Shown here piece after piece: positions 24,485 through 32,612 of a DNA stretch of 64,000 nt. Location of the stretch: the NCBI RefSeq assembly GCF_014200395.1, contig NZ_JACHBS010000001.1:1426001-1490000 (forward strand), given 5' to 3'. The notes under the pieces were generated by a model, which was not told the origin of the DNA, did not search any database, and worked only from the letters and a program-made list of their open reading frames with translations. A program made the translations under genes and the position numbers. Position 1 is the first letter of the stretch; each line of letters starts with the position of its first letter. The stretch comes from Microcella frigidaquae (GTDB lineage Bacteria; Actinomycetota; Actinomycetes; Actinomycetales; Microbacteriaceae).

Positions 24485-27196
24485 GTGACACGACTGTCTT
24501 GGAATGAGATTCGCGCTCGCGCTGCTCGCTTCGCGGAAGAGTGGGAAGGCGAGACGTACGAGAAGGGCGAGAGCCAGTCGTTCTGGGCTGACTTCCTCGA
24601 CGTGTTCGGCATCAACCGTCGTCGTGCCGGAGGGTACTTCGAGTACGCGGTCAAGCTCAGCGGTGGGCGTCGTGGCTACATCGACATGTTCCTCCCAGGA
24701 AGGCTCTTGGCCGAGCAAAAGTCGGGTGGGCGCGACCTGAACGCAGCCCGAGGGCAGGCGTTCGAGTACCTCGACGGGCTCGATGACCATGACCTGCCGC
24801 AGGCGGTAGTCCTCTCCGACTTCGCCACGTTCCAGCACGTCGACCTCGACACTCGACAGGTCGTGGAGTTCCGGCTCGAAGAACTGCCCGACTACGTGCG
24901 CCTGTTCGCTCCGCTAGTCGACGAGCAGGCGACCTCGATCGAGGAGACCTCGCCGGTCAACCGTCAAGCGGCCGAACGCATGGCTGAGTTGCACAACCGA
25001 CTCGAGGCGGCTGGCTACATCGGCCACAAGCTCGAACTCTTCTTGGTCCGTCTTGTGTTCTGCCTGTTTGCCGAAGATGCCGGCATCTTCGAGCCGAAGC
25101 AGTTCCGCGACTACATCCGAAGCCGCACGGCGGAGGACGGAACCGATACCGGGCTGCGGCTGACCAAGCTCTTCGAGGTTCTCAACACTGCTCCCGAAGA
25201 GCGGTCTGCGCTGCTCGATGACGACCTCAAAGCCTTCCCCTATGTGAATGGCGGTCTCTTCGCCGAGAACACGCCCGCCCCCGACTTTGACGCGAATTTG
25301 CGCCTGGCGCTGCTCTTGGCGTCGCAGCCCGACTGGCACAAGGTCTCGCCGGCGATCTTCGGAGCGATGTTCCAGGGCGTTATGGACGGCGATGACCGTC
25401 ACGACCTCGGAGCCCACTACACGAGCGAAGAGAACATCCTCCGGGTCATCAAGCCGCTCTTTCTGGATGACCTCTACGCCGAGTTCGAGAAGGCTCGCGC
25501 ATCGAAGAACAGTGCCCAGTTGCTCGATACGTTCCACGACAAGTTGGCCAGCCTCACCTTCCTTGACCCCGCGTGCGGTTCGGGCAACTTCCTGATCGTT
25601 GCCTACCGAGAGCTTCGACGACTCGAGCTGAAGGTCATCGAGGCCAAAGCGAAGCACTCAACGATCGTCGTCTTCGAATCAGACCTGCGCGTTCGCGTTG
25701 AGCAGTTCTACGGCATCGAGATCGACGAGTTCCCGGTGCAGATCGCGCGAACCGCCATGTGGCTGACCGACCACCAGATGAACCTCGAGGCGGGCCGGAA
25801 GATCGGTCACGAGTACTCCCGTCTGCCTCTCACCGAGGGTGCTCACATCGTGCACTCGAACGCCCTCACCACCGACTGGTCGAGCGTCGTCAAGCCGGAG
25901 GACCTCGACTTCATCTTCGGCAACCCGCCGTTCCTGGGCTCCCGCACGATGGACAAGGGTCAGAAGGCCGACCTGCGAGCCGTCGCGAAGGGTTTCCCGC
26001 AGGCTGGGTTCCTCGACTTCGTCACGGCGTGGTACATCCTCGCCGACCGGATGATGGCCCAGAACCCCGCGATCGAGGCAGCGTTCGTCTCGACGAACTC
26101 AATCAGTCAGGGTGAGCAGCCGGGCATCCTCTGGCCGAAGCTCTACGCGAATGGCAACCACATCACTTTCGCCCACCGAACCTTCCGCTGGATGAACGCC
26201 GCTCGCGGCGTTGCCGCAGTGCACTGCGTGATTGTCGGCTTCGCGCGAACGGCACGGAGACCCGCGCTGCTCTTCGACTATCCCGACATCGCTGGCGAGC
26301 CCGTGCTCGACCTCGTCGAGTCCATCAGCCCGTACCTGATCGCCGGCGACGAGTTCGTCGTATCCAACCGGCAGGAGCAGATCAGCGGAGCTCCTTCGAT
26401 GGCGTTCGGCAACATGCCGGCAGATGGGGGCAACCTGATTCTGAGCCGGTCGGAGCGCGATGCCCTGCTCGCCTCCGAACCTGCGGCAGCCGAGTGGGTG
26501 CTGCCGTACATCGGCGCGAAAGAGTTCCTGCAGGGCGGCGAGCGATGGACGTTGTGGCTGAAGGGCGTGACACCCGCGCAGTTGCGGGCGATGCCCACCG
26601 TCGCCGCCCGAGTCGCCGCGAATCGACAGGAGCGCTTGACGTCAGCTCGTCCACACCTCGCGGATGTGCCTCACCTGTTCGCGCAGATCACGCAGTCCCC
26701 CGAACAGCCCGTGCTGGTGATCCCGCGCGTATCGTCGGAGCGACGCGAGTACGTGCCAATGGCTTTCTTCGAATCGGGACACGTCGTCGCTGACTCGTGC
26801 CTTGCGGTGGAAGCGGGCACTCTTGAACTGTTCGCCCTCCTGACGAGCCGGATGCACATGGACTGGCTGCGCGTCGTCGGCGGCCGACTCAAGAGCGACC
26901 TCCGGTACTCGAAAGACGTCGTGTACAACAACTTCGTTCTGCCGCCGATCGATGACGGGCAGCGCGCAAGCCTCGCCGAGCTCGGCCAGGGGATCCTAAA
27001 CGCACGGGCGCTCTACCCAGATTCGACGCTCGCCGACCTCTACGACCCGACCACGATGCCCTCCGAGCTGCGCAAGGCGCACAGCGCGAACGACGACTAC
27101 GTCGACAGGCTCTATCGCGCCGAAGGATTCACCGCCCCTGACGAGCGGGTCGCTCTGCTGCTCGACCTCGTCAAGGAGAAGGACGCGGCTGGGTGA
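24485..27196 (+). CDS. MmeI-like type IIL/IIG restriction endonuclease-methyltransferase
   Basis: A 903-residue single-chain enzyme expected to cut and methylate DNA. The N-terminal nuclease site is Asp67-x9-Glu77-Gln78-Lys79, the same D-x9-ExK spacing as MmeI. A helical connector follows (about 150-340). The gamma-class N6-adenine methyltransferase core has motif I DPACGSGNF at 361-369 and motif IV NPPF at 480-483. Residues beyond about 620 form the target-recognition region and C-terminal helices. It is slightly shorter than typical MmeI proteins (about 920). Codon use is less GC-biased than neighbours, suggesting transfer. Coupled to the DUF3800 gene by GTGA. Confidence 0.92.
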   Translation: MTRLSWNEIRARAARFAEEWEGETYEKGESQSFWADFLDVFGINRRRAGGYFEYAVKLSGGRRGYIDMFLPGRLLAEQKSGGRDLNAARGQAFEYLDGLDDHDLPQAVVLSDFATFQHVDLDTRQVVEFRLEELPDYVRLFAPLVDEQATSIEETSPVNRQAAERMAELHNRLEAAGYIGHKLELFLVRLVFCLFAEDAGIFEPKQFRDYIRSRTAEDGTDTGLRLTKLFEVLNTAPEERSALLDDDLKAFPYVNGGLFAENTPAPDFDANLRLALLLASQPDWHKVSPAIFGAMFQGVMDGDDRHDLGAHYTSEENILRVIKPLFLDDLYAEFEKARASKNSAQLLDTFHDKLASLTFLDPACGSGNFLIVAYRELRRLELKVIEAKAKHSTIVVFESDLRVRVEQFYGIEIDEFPVQIARTAMWLTDHQMNLEAGRKIGHEYSRLPLTEGAHIVHSNALTTDWSSVVKPEDLDFIFGNPPFLGSRTMDKGQKADLRAVAKGFPQAGFLDFVTAWYILADRMMAQNPAIEAAFVSTNSISQGEQPGILWPKLYANGNHITFAHRTFRWMNAARGVAAVHCVIVGFARTARRPALLFDYPDIAGEPVLDLVESISPYLIAGDEFVVSNRQEQISGAPSMAFGNMPADGGNLILSRSERDALLASEPAAAEWVLPYIGAKEFLQGGERWTLWLKGVTPAQLRAMPTVAARVAANRQERLTSARPHLADVPHLFAQITQSPEQPVLVIPRVSSERREYVPMAFFESGHVVADSCLAVEAGTLELFALLTSRMHMDWLRVVGGRLKSDLRYSKDVVYNNFVLPPIDDGQRASLAELGQGILNARALYPDSTLADLYDPTTMPSELRKAHSANDDYVDRLYRAEGFTAPDERVALLLDLVKEKDAAG

Positions 27197-27894
27197 GGTA
27201 CGCGTTCGTCGACGAGTCGTACTCGCGGGATCGGTACTTCGTCGGCGCATACGTCGTTCGCGAGGACCAGTTGGCGATTGTCAAGAAGGCTGTCCACACC
27301 GCGCTGAGGTACGCGGAAGGTTTTGGGGTCCACGCTGCAGCCGAGCTTCACGGCTACGAGATCATGTCGGGTAAGGACGCGTGGTCACCGCTGCGGGGCA
27401 AAGCTCGTGCTGCTCTCTCCGTCTACCGGCGGGCACTCGCCGAGATCGCGGCGGTTCCGGGAGCCCGTGCCTTCGTTGAGGGCGTCGACATCCCCCGCCT
27501 GAATGCTCGTTATCGCTATCCGCAAGCGCCTCACCAGATCGCGTTGCGCCACCTCCTCGAGAGGCTGAACGAGTACGCGTCACGCGTGGGCGATCGCGTC
27601 GTCGTGATCGCCGATGAGGTTCCTGACCAGCAAGCCCACGCCATGAGGATGGCGAGCTACCAGTCGTTGACGACCGGCGGGTACAAGCCGCGCAAGCTCG
27701 CTCGCATCGAGTTTCCGATCACATTCGGCAAGTCGGCCGAATCTCCCGGCATCCAGTGCGCCGACATGATCGTCTATCTCTACCGCCGAGTCGACGCCCA
27801 CGAACATCTCGATGATCGCGCAGCCCGGTCCGCTCGCGAACTGTGGACCGAGACGCATCCCTTGCGACCGTCTGCCCGGCGCTGGGATCCGTAG
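27193..27894 (+). CDS. DUF3800 protein (RNase H-like fold)
   Basis: A 233-residue DUF3800 protein. The family's acidic positions are visible: FVDES (Asp7, Glu8) on the first strand, Glu51-L-His53, Asp141-Glu142 after a buried strand, and QCAD (Gln188-Asp191). This arrangement is that of an RNase H-like metal site and suggests a nuclease, though no activity is established for the family. The GTG at 27193 overlaps the MmeI-like stop, so the two proteins are made together. DUF3800 genes recur near defence systems; its job here is unknown. Confidence 0.85.
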   Translation: MRYAFVDESYSRDRYFVGAYVVREDQLAIVKKAVHTALRYAEGFGVHAAAELHGYEIMSGKDAWSPLRGKARAALSVYRRALAEIAAVPGARAFVEGVDIPRLNARYRYPQAPHQIALRHLLERLNEYASRVGDRVVVIADEVPDQQAHAMRMASYQSLTTGGYKPRKLARIEFPITFGKSAESPGIQCADMIVYLYRRVDAHEHLDDRAARSARELWTETHPLRPSARRWDP

Positions 27895-27931
27895 ACCTGC
27901 GCCACTCCTATCGCGTTCTACGACTTAAGCA

Positions 27932-27957
27932 CTGAAGCCCCGCAGGCGGGGCTTCAG
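27932..27957 (+). terminator. Terminator of the MmeI-like/DUF3800 operon
   Basis: Perfect 12-bp arms (27932-27943 and 27946-27957) with a two-base centre begin 38 bases after the DUF3800 stop. The effective hairpin is an 11-bp stem with a 4-base loop. No T-run follows. The rest of the 166-bp gap to 28060 shows no gene or repeat. Confidence 0.6.
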
Positions 27958-28060
27958 GCGAACAACGCCCCGGAAACCGGTTCGTCGTCCTCCAAGTCTA
28001 CCGAAGACGAGAGCGACTGTCACGGGTCGGTTCATCGCTGGAGACCGGCCCGGCAGGTCC

Positions 28061-28405
28061 CTACAGCTCGAGCGCGACCGCCACCACGAGCACGACGGTC
28101 ACGAGCGCCGAGGCGCTGAGAACGAGCACCGTGCGCAGCATGAGCCCCCAGGGGTCACGGCCGTCGAGCTCGGCGCGCTTCACGCGCGGGGTCGCCGCGC
28201 CCGCGACGACGGCCGCCACGGCGAGCACCGCCGCGATCACCCCGACGGTCGGCTCACCCAGTCGTAGAGCGGTCAGTGCTGCGAAGAGGGCGACGAAAGA
28301 GGCCTGCAACGCCGTGCGCTGCCACGAGAGGCTCGTGCGGTCGACGGGCGCGCGGCGAGCATCCCTGCCCCCGTCACGATCGGCGCCCGACACCGAGGCG
28401 CTCAC
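28061..28405 (-). CDS. DUF202 membrane protein
   Basis: A 114-residue membrane protein with about three hydrophobic helices. The N-terminal RTSLSWQRTALQ matches the DUF202 motif (R-T-x-L-x-W-x-R-T). GTG at 28405 is chosen because it lies 11 bases past the previous gene's stop; the upstream frame is otherwise overlapped. Paired DUF202 genes (YidH/YidG types) are common, and the function is unknown. Confidence 0.75.
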   Translation of the reverse strand: MSASVSGADRDGGRDARRAPVDRTSLSWQRTALQASFVALFAALTALRLGEPTVGVIAAVLAVAAVVAGAATPRVKRAELDGRDPWGLMLRTVLVLSASALVTVVLVVAVALEL

Positions 28406-28415
28406 GCGCGACGCC

Positions 28416-28808
28416 TCACCGCGCCAGCTCGATCGCCTCGAAGGCGGCGAAGCCCGCCACGAAGAGCCCCGCGGCGACGACGCCCGCCACCACCCAGGGC
28501 AGCACCGACGGGTCGGGAATCGGCTCGCGCAGCCGCAGAGCGCGCTCGGTGCGCGCCCAGGCCACGAGCGCCCACACCCCCAGCGCGCCGCCGCCGAGCG
28601 CGGCGAGGCCGGCGATGACGAGCACGACCAGCGGCAGGTCGCCGAAGCCCGACAGCGTGGCGAGCGCGACACCGCCGGCGATGAGCGTCAGCCCCGTGCG
28701 AATCCACGAGAGCGCCGTGCGCTCGTTCGCGAGCGAGGCCTGCACCTCGGGCTCGTCGCCGACCCCGTAGACGCTGCGGGGTCGTCGGCGGTCGGTCGGC
28801 GCGGTCAT
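28416..28808 (-). CDS. YidH family DUF202 membrane protein
   Basis: A 130-residue inner-membrane protein with three predicted helices (about 45-70, 75-95, 105-127). NERTALSWIRTGL near residue 30 is the DUF202/YidH signature. It is the first gene of a two-gene DUF202 operon. ATG at 28808 has TAGCGT six bases upstream and no ribosome binding site. Cellular role is unknown. Confidence 0.85.
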   Translation of the reverse strand: MTAPTDRRRPRSVYGVGDEPEVQASLANERTALSWIRTGLTLIAGGVALATLSGFGDLPLVVLVIAGLAALGGGALGVWALVAWARTERALRLREPIPDPSVLPWVVAGVVAAGLFVAGFAAFEAIELAR

Positions 28809-28814
28809 GGCTCG

Positions 28815-28820
28815 ACGCTA
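28815..28820 (-). promoter_or_regulatory. -10 hexamer of the DUF202 operon
   Basis: TAGCGT on the minus strand, six bases before the ATG at 28808, consistent with a leaderless transcript. Confidence 0.5.
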
Positions 28821-28839
28821 CTCGCCCTCGACGCCCCGC

Positions 28840-29388
28840 TCACTCCCACACGCTGGGCGCGGGCTCGCGGCGCGGGGGCAGCGCGACCTGCGCGCTCCAC
28901 TGCTCGATCCAGTCGGGCAGCGGATGCTCGGCCGGGTCGAGACCGAACAGCTCGAGCAGCTCGGGCACGGGCACGATGCCGCCGCTCTTCTTCAGGAAGC
29001 GCGCCTTGATGACGCCGCGCGCGCAGATCTCGCCGTCGCGCACGAAGCGCTGCTCCATGTAGCCGGCGATGTCGTCGATGCCGATGATGCGGCTCTCCAG
29101 CACGTACGACTGCCACGGGTCGAGAGAGCGCCGGTAGGTGATGGTCGAGCTCACCACCACGGGGTAGTAGCCGCGCGCACTCAGCTCGCGCCAGACCCCC
29201 GAGCGCACCATGAGATCCATCCGCCCGAGATCCATGATCGACAGGTAGACGCCGTTGTTCATGTGCTTCTGCAGGTCGAGGTCGTTGGGCAGCACGCGGA
29301 AGGGCACGCGACTGACGTCGGTCGGGGCCAGCCGCGGCGCGCGGCGGGCGCGCCACATCAGCCAGAGCAGGCGCAACAGCTTGTTCAT
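28840..29388 (-). CDS. Hotdog-fold thioesterase (THEM6-like)
   Basis: A 182-residue acyl-CoA thioesterase-like protein. LDLQKHMNNGVYLSIMDLGR near residues 37-56 is the 4HBT/THEM6-type signature (aspartate, HMNNG, then M-D-x-G-R). A short basic-hydrophobic N-terminus (residues 1-15) may associate with membrane. It would hydrolyse fatty acyl-CoAs; substrate length is unknown. The ATG at 29388 is preceded by TAGCCT seven bases upstream. Confidence 0.8.
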   Translation of the reverse strand: MNKLLRLLWLMWRARRAPRLAPTDVSRVPFRVLPNDLDLQKHMNNGVYLSIMDLGRMDLMVRSGVWRELSARGYYPVVVSSTITYRRSLDPWQSYVLESRIIGIDDIAGYMEQRFVRDGEICARGVIKARFLKKSGGIVPVPELLELFGLDPAEHPLPDWIEQWSAQVALPPRREPAPSVWE

Positions 29389-29395
29389 GCGCGCC

Positions 29396-29401
29396 AGGCT
29401 A
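29396..29401 (-). promoter_or_regulatory. -10 hexamer of thioesterase gene
   Basis: TAGCCT on the minus strand, seven bases before the ATG at 29388. No Shine-Dalgarno is present. Confidence 0.45.
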
Positions 29402-29407
29402 GGCAGG

Positions 29408-30442
29408 TCAGCGCGCGCGGTGGTCCTCGATGGTGGCCTTCGCACCGAAACGGGGCGCCTCCACGCCGAGCGACGTGATGAGGCGCACAACGCGGTGCCG
29501 ATGACCCGCGTACGGCGCGAGCAGCGCGAGCATGCCCGCGTCGTCGGTGCGATCACCGGTGAACCAGGTGCCGATCACGTGCGGCAGGTGCGCGTCGCCG
29601 ACGCTCACCGTATCGGGGTCGCCGTGGGCGCGCTGCAGCACCTCCGCCGCCGTCCACAGCCCCACCCCCGGGATCGACCGGAACGCCGCCACCGCCTCCG
29701 GCCCGCCGCGGCCGAGCGCGAGCGTGCGCTGCAGGCCCGCCTCGACGGCCGCCACGCGCCGGATCGTCGCCATGCGCTGCGGGCCGACCCCCGCGCGATG
29801 CCAGTCGTGGTCGGGGATGCGGCGCCACCCCGCCCCGTCGGGCATCACGGTCAGCCCCTCCGGTGCCGGGCCGGGCGCCCGCTCGCCGTGCTGCCGTACC
29901 AGCTGCCGCCACGCACGGCGGGCCTCCACGCCCGTCACCTTCTGCTCGAGCACGGCGGCCACGGCCGCCTCCAGCACGAGGTGCGAGCGGGTGAGGCGCA
30001 GCCCGCGGCGCCGACGCCGAACGCGCTGCAGTGCGGCGGCCGCCGGGTCGCCCGGCACCGCGTCGGCCTCCCCCGCACGGGCGGCGAGCAGGGCGTCGAG
30101 CCCGCTCCAGTCGTCACCGGCTCCGAGCAGCTCGCCCGCTCGCTCCAGGCTCCACGTCGCACCAGGACCCCACGCTGCGGCGTGCAGCCGAGCGGCAGCG
30201 GTCGGCGGACCGTCGAGCACGCGCAGCCGCAGCGTCGCGGGGCCCTCGGGCGTGCGCTGCGCGCGCCAGATCTCCTGCCAGGAGGCGGGCCCGTCGGCGG
30301 TGAGCGTCGTGGGGTCGCCGCGGCCGCGACGCAGGAAGATCAGCGTCTCGGCGAGGTCGACAGGCTCGGGCAGGGCGAGCTCGCGCTCCGCATCCGGTGT
30401 CGCCTCGCCCACGTGCTCAGGGTAGAGCGCTGCGCCGACCAT
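29408..30442 (-). CDS. DNA-3-methyladenine glycosylase family protein (AlkA-like)
   Basis: A 344-residue base-excision repair glycosylase. The helix-hairpin-helix is FRSIPGVGLWTAAEV near residue 250, and the catalytic aspartate follows in VSVGDAHLP near 278, the HhH-GPD order. EAAVAAVLEQKVTG near 150 is the domain start. The first ~120 residues correspond to the AlkA-type N-terminal domain but are poorly conserved. It would remove alkylated purines from DNA. ATG at 30442; no Shine-Dalgarno or clear -10 was seen. Confidence 0.85.
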   Translation of the reverse strand: MVGAALYPEHVGEATPDAERELALPEPVDLAETLIFLRRGRGDPTTLTADGPASWQEIWRAQRTPEGPATLRLRVLDGPPTAAARLHAAAWGPGATWSLERAGELLGAGDDWSGLDALLAARAGEADAVPGDPAAAALQRVRRRRRGLRLTRSHLVLEAAVAAVLEQKVTGVEARRAWRQLVRQHGERAPGPAPEGLTVMPDGAGWRRIPDHDWHRAGVGPQRMATIRRVAAVEAGLQRTLALGRGGPEAVAAFRSIPGVGLWTAAEVLQRAHGDPDTVSVGDAHLPHVIGTWFTGDRTDDAGMLALLAPYAGHRHRVVRLITSLGVEAPRFGAKATIEDHRAR

Positions 30443-30460
30443 ACGCCCGGCTCACGCAGA

Positions 30461-30501
30461 ACGGCGGGGAGGCCGCTCGATGCGAGCAGGCTCCCCGCCG
30501 T
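30461..30501 (-). terminator. Terminator after the DUF4190 gene
   Basis: Perfect 11-bp arms acggcggggag (30461-30471) and ctccccgccgt (30491-30501) enclose a second stem gctcg/cgagc, giving one long hairpin 15 bases past the DUF4190 stop on the minus strand. Confidence 0.7.
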
Positions 30502-30515
30502 GCGGTGCGCGAGAA

Positions 30516-30875
30516 CTACGGGCAGGTGTAGGTGACGCCGTTGATCTCCCAGACGCCCGAGCCGAGCTCGTTGCAGACCTGCGCGAGCCCGCCGAACAGG
30601 CTGCCGAACAGGGCGCCTCCGGCGAGGATCACGATGAGGCCGATGATGAGGCCGATGAAGCCGATGATGATCGCGGCGAGCGCGAACCCGTTCTTCTGGC
30701 CGGCCTTTTTCGACTGGCTGAGCGCGACGAAGCCGAGGATGATGCCGATCAGCTGGAACGGCAGGATCGACAGCACCAGGGCGATGATGCCCATTGTCTT
30801 GCCGGGGTTGACCGGGGCGGCGGGGGTGCTGGCGTAGGCGGGAGCAGTGGGCGGAGGGGGAGGAACGTCGGACAT
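30516..30875 (-). CDS. DUF4190 domain membrane protein
   Basis: A 119-residue small membrane protein: a proline/alanine-rich N-terminus (residues 4-25), then two hydrophobic helices around SKKAGQKNG, the DUF4190 pattern, and a short extracytoplasmic tail with two cysteines (VCNELG and YTCP). The ATG at 30875 has AGGAG five bases upstream, which decides the start against a longer frame. Function unknown. Confidence 0.8.
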   Translation of the reverse strand: MSDVPPPPPTAPAYASTPAAPVNPGKTMGIIALVLSILPFQLIGIILGFVALSQSKKAGQKNGFALAAIIIGFIGLIIGLIVILAGGALFGSLFGGLAQVCNELGSGVWEINGVTYTCP

Positions 30876-30995
30876 TCTGACTCCTGGGGGGTGGGGGGCC
30901 GGGTTGACCCCGTTCGGGTGCATCGTAGCCCCGCCAGGTGGCGCGGCGGGAGAGGAGAAACTGCTCAGTTTCGCCGGTCGGCCGCCGCCGGTCGC

Positions 30996-31418
30996 TCAGC
31001 GGCCCGGCGCCTCCGGCTCGGCGACGAGCCGCAGCACGACCGAACCGGGGCTGCGCCGCCCGCGCAGGCGACCCATCGCGCGGATCGCCGCGTACTGCAC
31101 GCCGTACTTCTCGCTCAGGGCGGCGTCGAGCGCGGCGCGGCTGGCCTCGTCGTCGTGCACGGTCGCGTGCGCGACGATCATCGGAGCGCCGTCGCGCGGG
31201 CGCCCGACGCGATCGCAGGCCTGCAGCGTGACGCGCGGGGTGTGCCGGATCCGCTTGACCTTGCCCGCCTCGGCACCCGTCGTGACGACCAGTCCGTCGC
31301 CGTCGCGCGCCACCCAGACCGGGGTCGGCACGCCATCGCCCGAGCGGCGAGCGGTGGTCAGCAGCACGTACTGCTCGTCAGCGAGAGCGAGCAGGGCGTC
31401 GCGCGCGGATTCGGTCAT
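30996..31418 (-). CDS. PPOX class F420-dependent oxidoreductase
   Basis: A 140-residue split beta-barrel protein of the FDOR/PPOX family (TIGR03666 type). Seen are LLTTARRSGDGVPTPVWVA near 19-37, VVTTGAEAGKVKRI near 45-57 (the cofactor-binding lysine/arginine segment) and LSEKYGVQYA near 101. Such enzymes reduce small molecules with F420 or flavin in the cytoplasm. The ATG at 31418 has GGAGGAG upstream at good spacing. It is divergent from pfkA. Confidence 0.85.
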   Translation of the reverse strand: MTESARDALLALADEQYVLLTTARRSGDGVPTPVWVARDGDGLVVTTGAEAGKVKRIRHTPRVTLQACDRVGRPRDGAPMIVAHATVHDDEASRAALDAALSEKYGVQYAAIRAMGRLRGRRSPGSVVLRLVAEPEAPGR

Positions 31419-31545
31419 GGATGCTCCTCCTCGGTCGCCCGCCGGTGCCGGGCTGGGGCGCGCGCCAGGCTAGCGCGCGCATCCGAGAACCCCCCGCATG
31501 CACCCCGTTTCGCCGTGACCGGCGCGACGCACCAAGATAGAACCC

Positions 31546-32571
31546 ATGCGCATCGGAATGCTGACCTCCGGCGGCGACGCGCCCGGCCTCAACGCGGTGA
31601 TCCGCGGGGCCGTGCTCGTCGGAACCTCCGTCTACCACCACGAGTTCGTCGGCTTCACAGACGGCTGGAAGGGCCTCGTCGAGAACGACACCCTGCCGCT
31701 CACGCGGCACGAGGTGAAGGGCATCTCGAAGCAGGGCGGCACGATCCTGGGCACGAGCCGCACCAACCCCTTCGAGGGCCGCGGCGGCGTCGACCGCATC
31801 AACGAGGTCTTCGCCGAGAACCGCCTCGACGCCCTCATCGCGATCGGCGGCGAGGGCACCCTCGCGGCGGCGAAGCGACTGACGGATGCGGGCATCCGCA
31901 TCGTCGGCGTGCCCAAGACCGTCGACAACGACCTCGATGCCACCGACTACACCTTCGGCTTCGACACCGCCGTGCAGATCGCCACCGAGGCCATGGACCG
32001 CCTCCGCACCACGGGCGACGCCCACAACCGCTGCATGGTGGCCGAGGTCATGGGCCGCCACGTCGGCTGGATCGCCCTGCACTCGGGCATGGCCGCCGGT
32101 GCGCACGCCATCCTCATCCCCGAGCAGAACACGAGCATGGAGCAGCTGTGCGCGTGGGTGCAGAGCGCCTACGACCGCGGACGCGCGCCGCTCGTCGTCG
32201 TCGCCGAGGGCTTCACGCTCGACGGGGCCGACGAGCCGCACTCGGAGCGCGGGCTCGACGCCTTCGGTCGACCGCGGCTGGGCGGCATCGGCGAGCTCAT
32301 CGCGCCGATGATCGAGGCCCGCACGGGCATCGAGACGCGCGCGACCACGCTCGGCCACATCCAGCGCGGCGGCACGCCGAGCGCGTTCGACCGCGTGCTC
32401 GCCACGCGCCTGGGCATGGCGGCGATCGCCGCGGTCAACGACGAGCGCTGGGGCGAGATGGTGGCGCTGCGCGGCACCGAGATCGTGCGGGTGCCGTTCG
32501 AGGCCGCGCTCGGCTCGCTCAAGACCGTTCCGCAGGAGCGCTACGACGAGGCCGCGCTGCTCTTCGGCTAG
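31546..32571 (+). CDS. pfkA: 6-phosphofructokinase
   Basis: A 341-residue PFK-A enzyme phosphorylating fructose 6-phosphate in glycolysis. SGGDAPGLNAVIRG opens the protein at 8-21, IGGEGT has Gly104 and PKTVDND has Lys124 and Asp127. Gly104 with Lys124 is the group III pattern; family knowledge associates Gly104 with ATP use and Asp104 with PPi, so ATP-dependence is inferred. Length and residue numbering align with bacterial PFKs. It stands as a single gene, divergent from the PPOX gene. Confidence 0.93.
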   Translation: MRIGMLTSGGDAPGLNAVIRGAVLVGTSVYHHEFVGFTDGWKGLVENDTLPLTRHEVKGISKQGGTILGTSRTNPFEGRGGVDRINEVFAENRLDALIAIGGEGTLAAAKRLTDAGIRIVGVPKTVDNDLDATDYTFGFDTAVQIATEAMDRLRTTGDAHNRCMVAEVMGRHVGWIALHSGMAAGAHAILIPEQNTSMEQLCAWVQSAYDRGRAPLVVVAEGFTLDGADEPHSERGLDAFGRPRLGGIGELIAPMIEARTGIETRATTLGHIQRGGTPSAFDRVLATRLGMAAIAAVNDERWGEMVALRGTEIVRVPFEAALGSLKTVPQERYDEAALLFG

Positions 32572-32599
32572 TCCCCTCCCCTCGGCGGGGCGACCGGCC

Positions 32600-32605
32600 T
32601 AGGCT
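32600..32605 (+). promoter_or_regulatory. -10 hexamer of AcuI-like gene
   Basis: TAGGCT stands seven bases before the ATG at 32613, in the 41-bp gap after pfkA. No ribosome binding site is visible. Confidence 0.5.
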
Positions 32606-32612
32606 GGCGGGC

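Noticed and set aside
27932..27957. Attachment site at the right edge of the restriction island.
   Set aside because: It is a self-complementary hairpin just after the last stop codon, no second copy was seen at the left edge, and no integrase is present, so a terminator is simpler.
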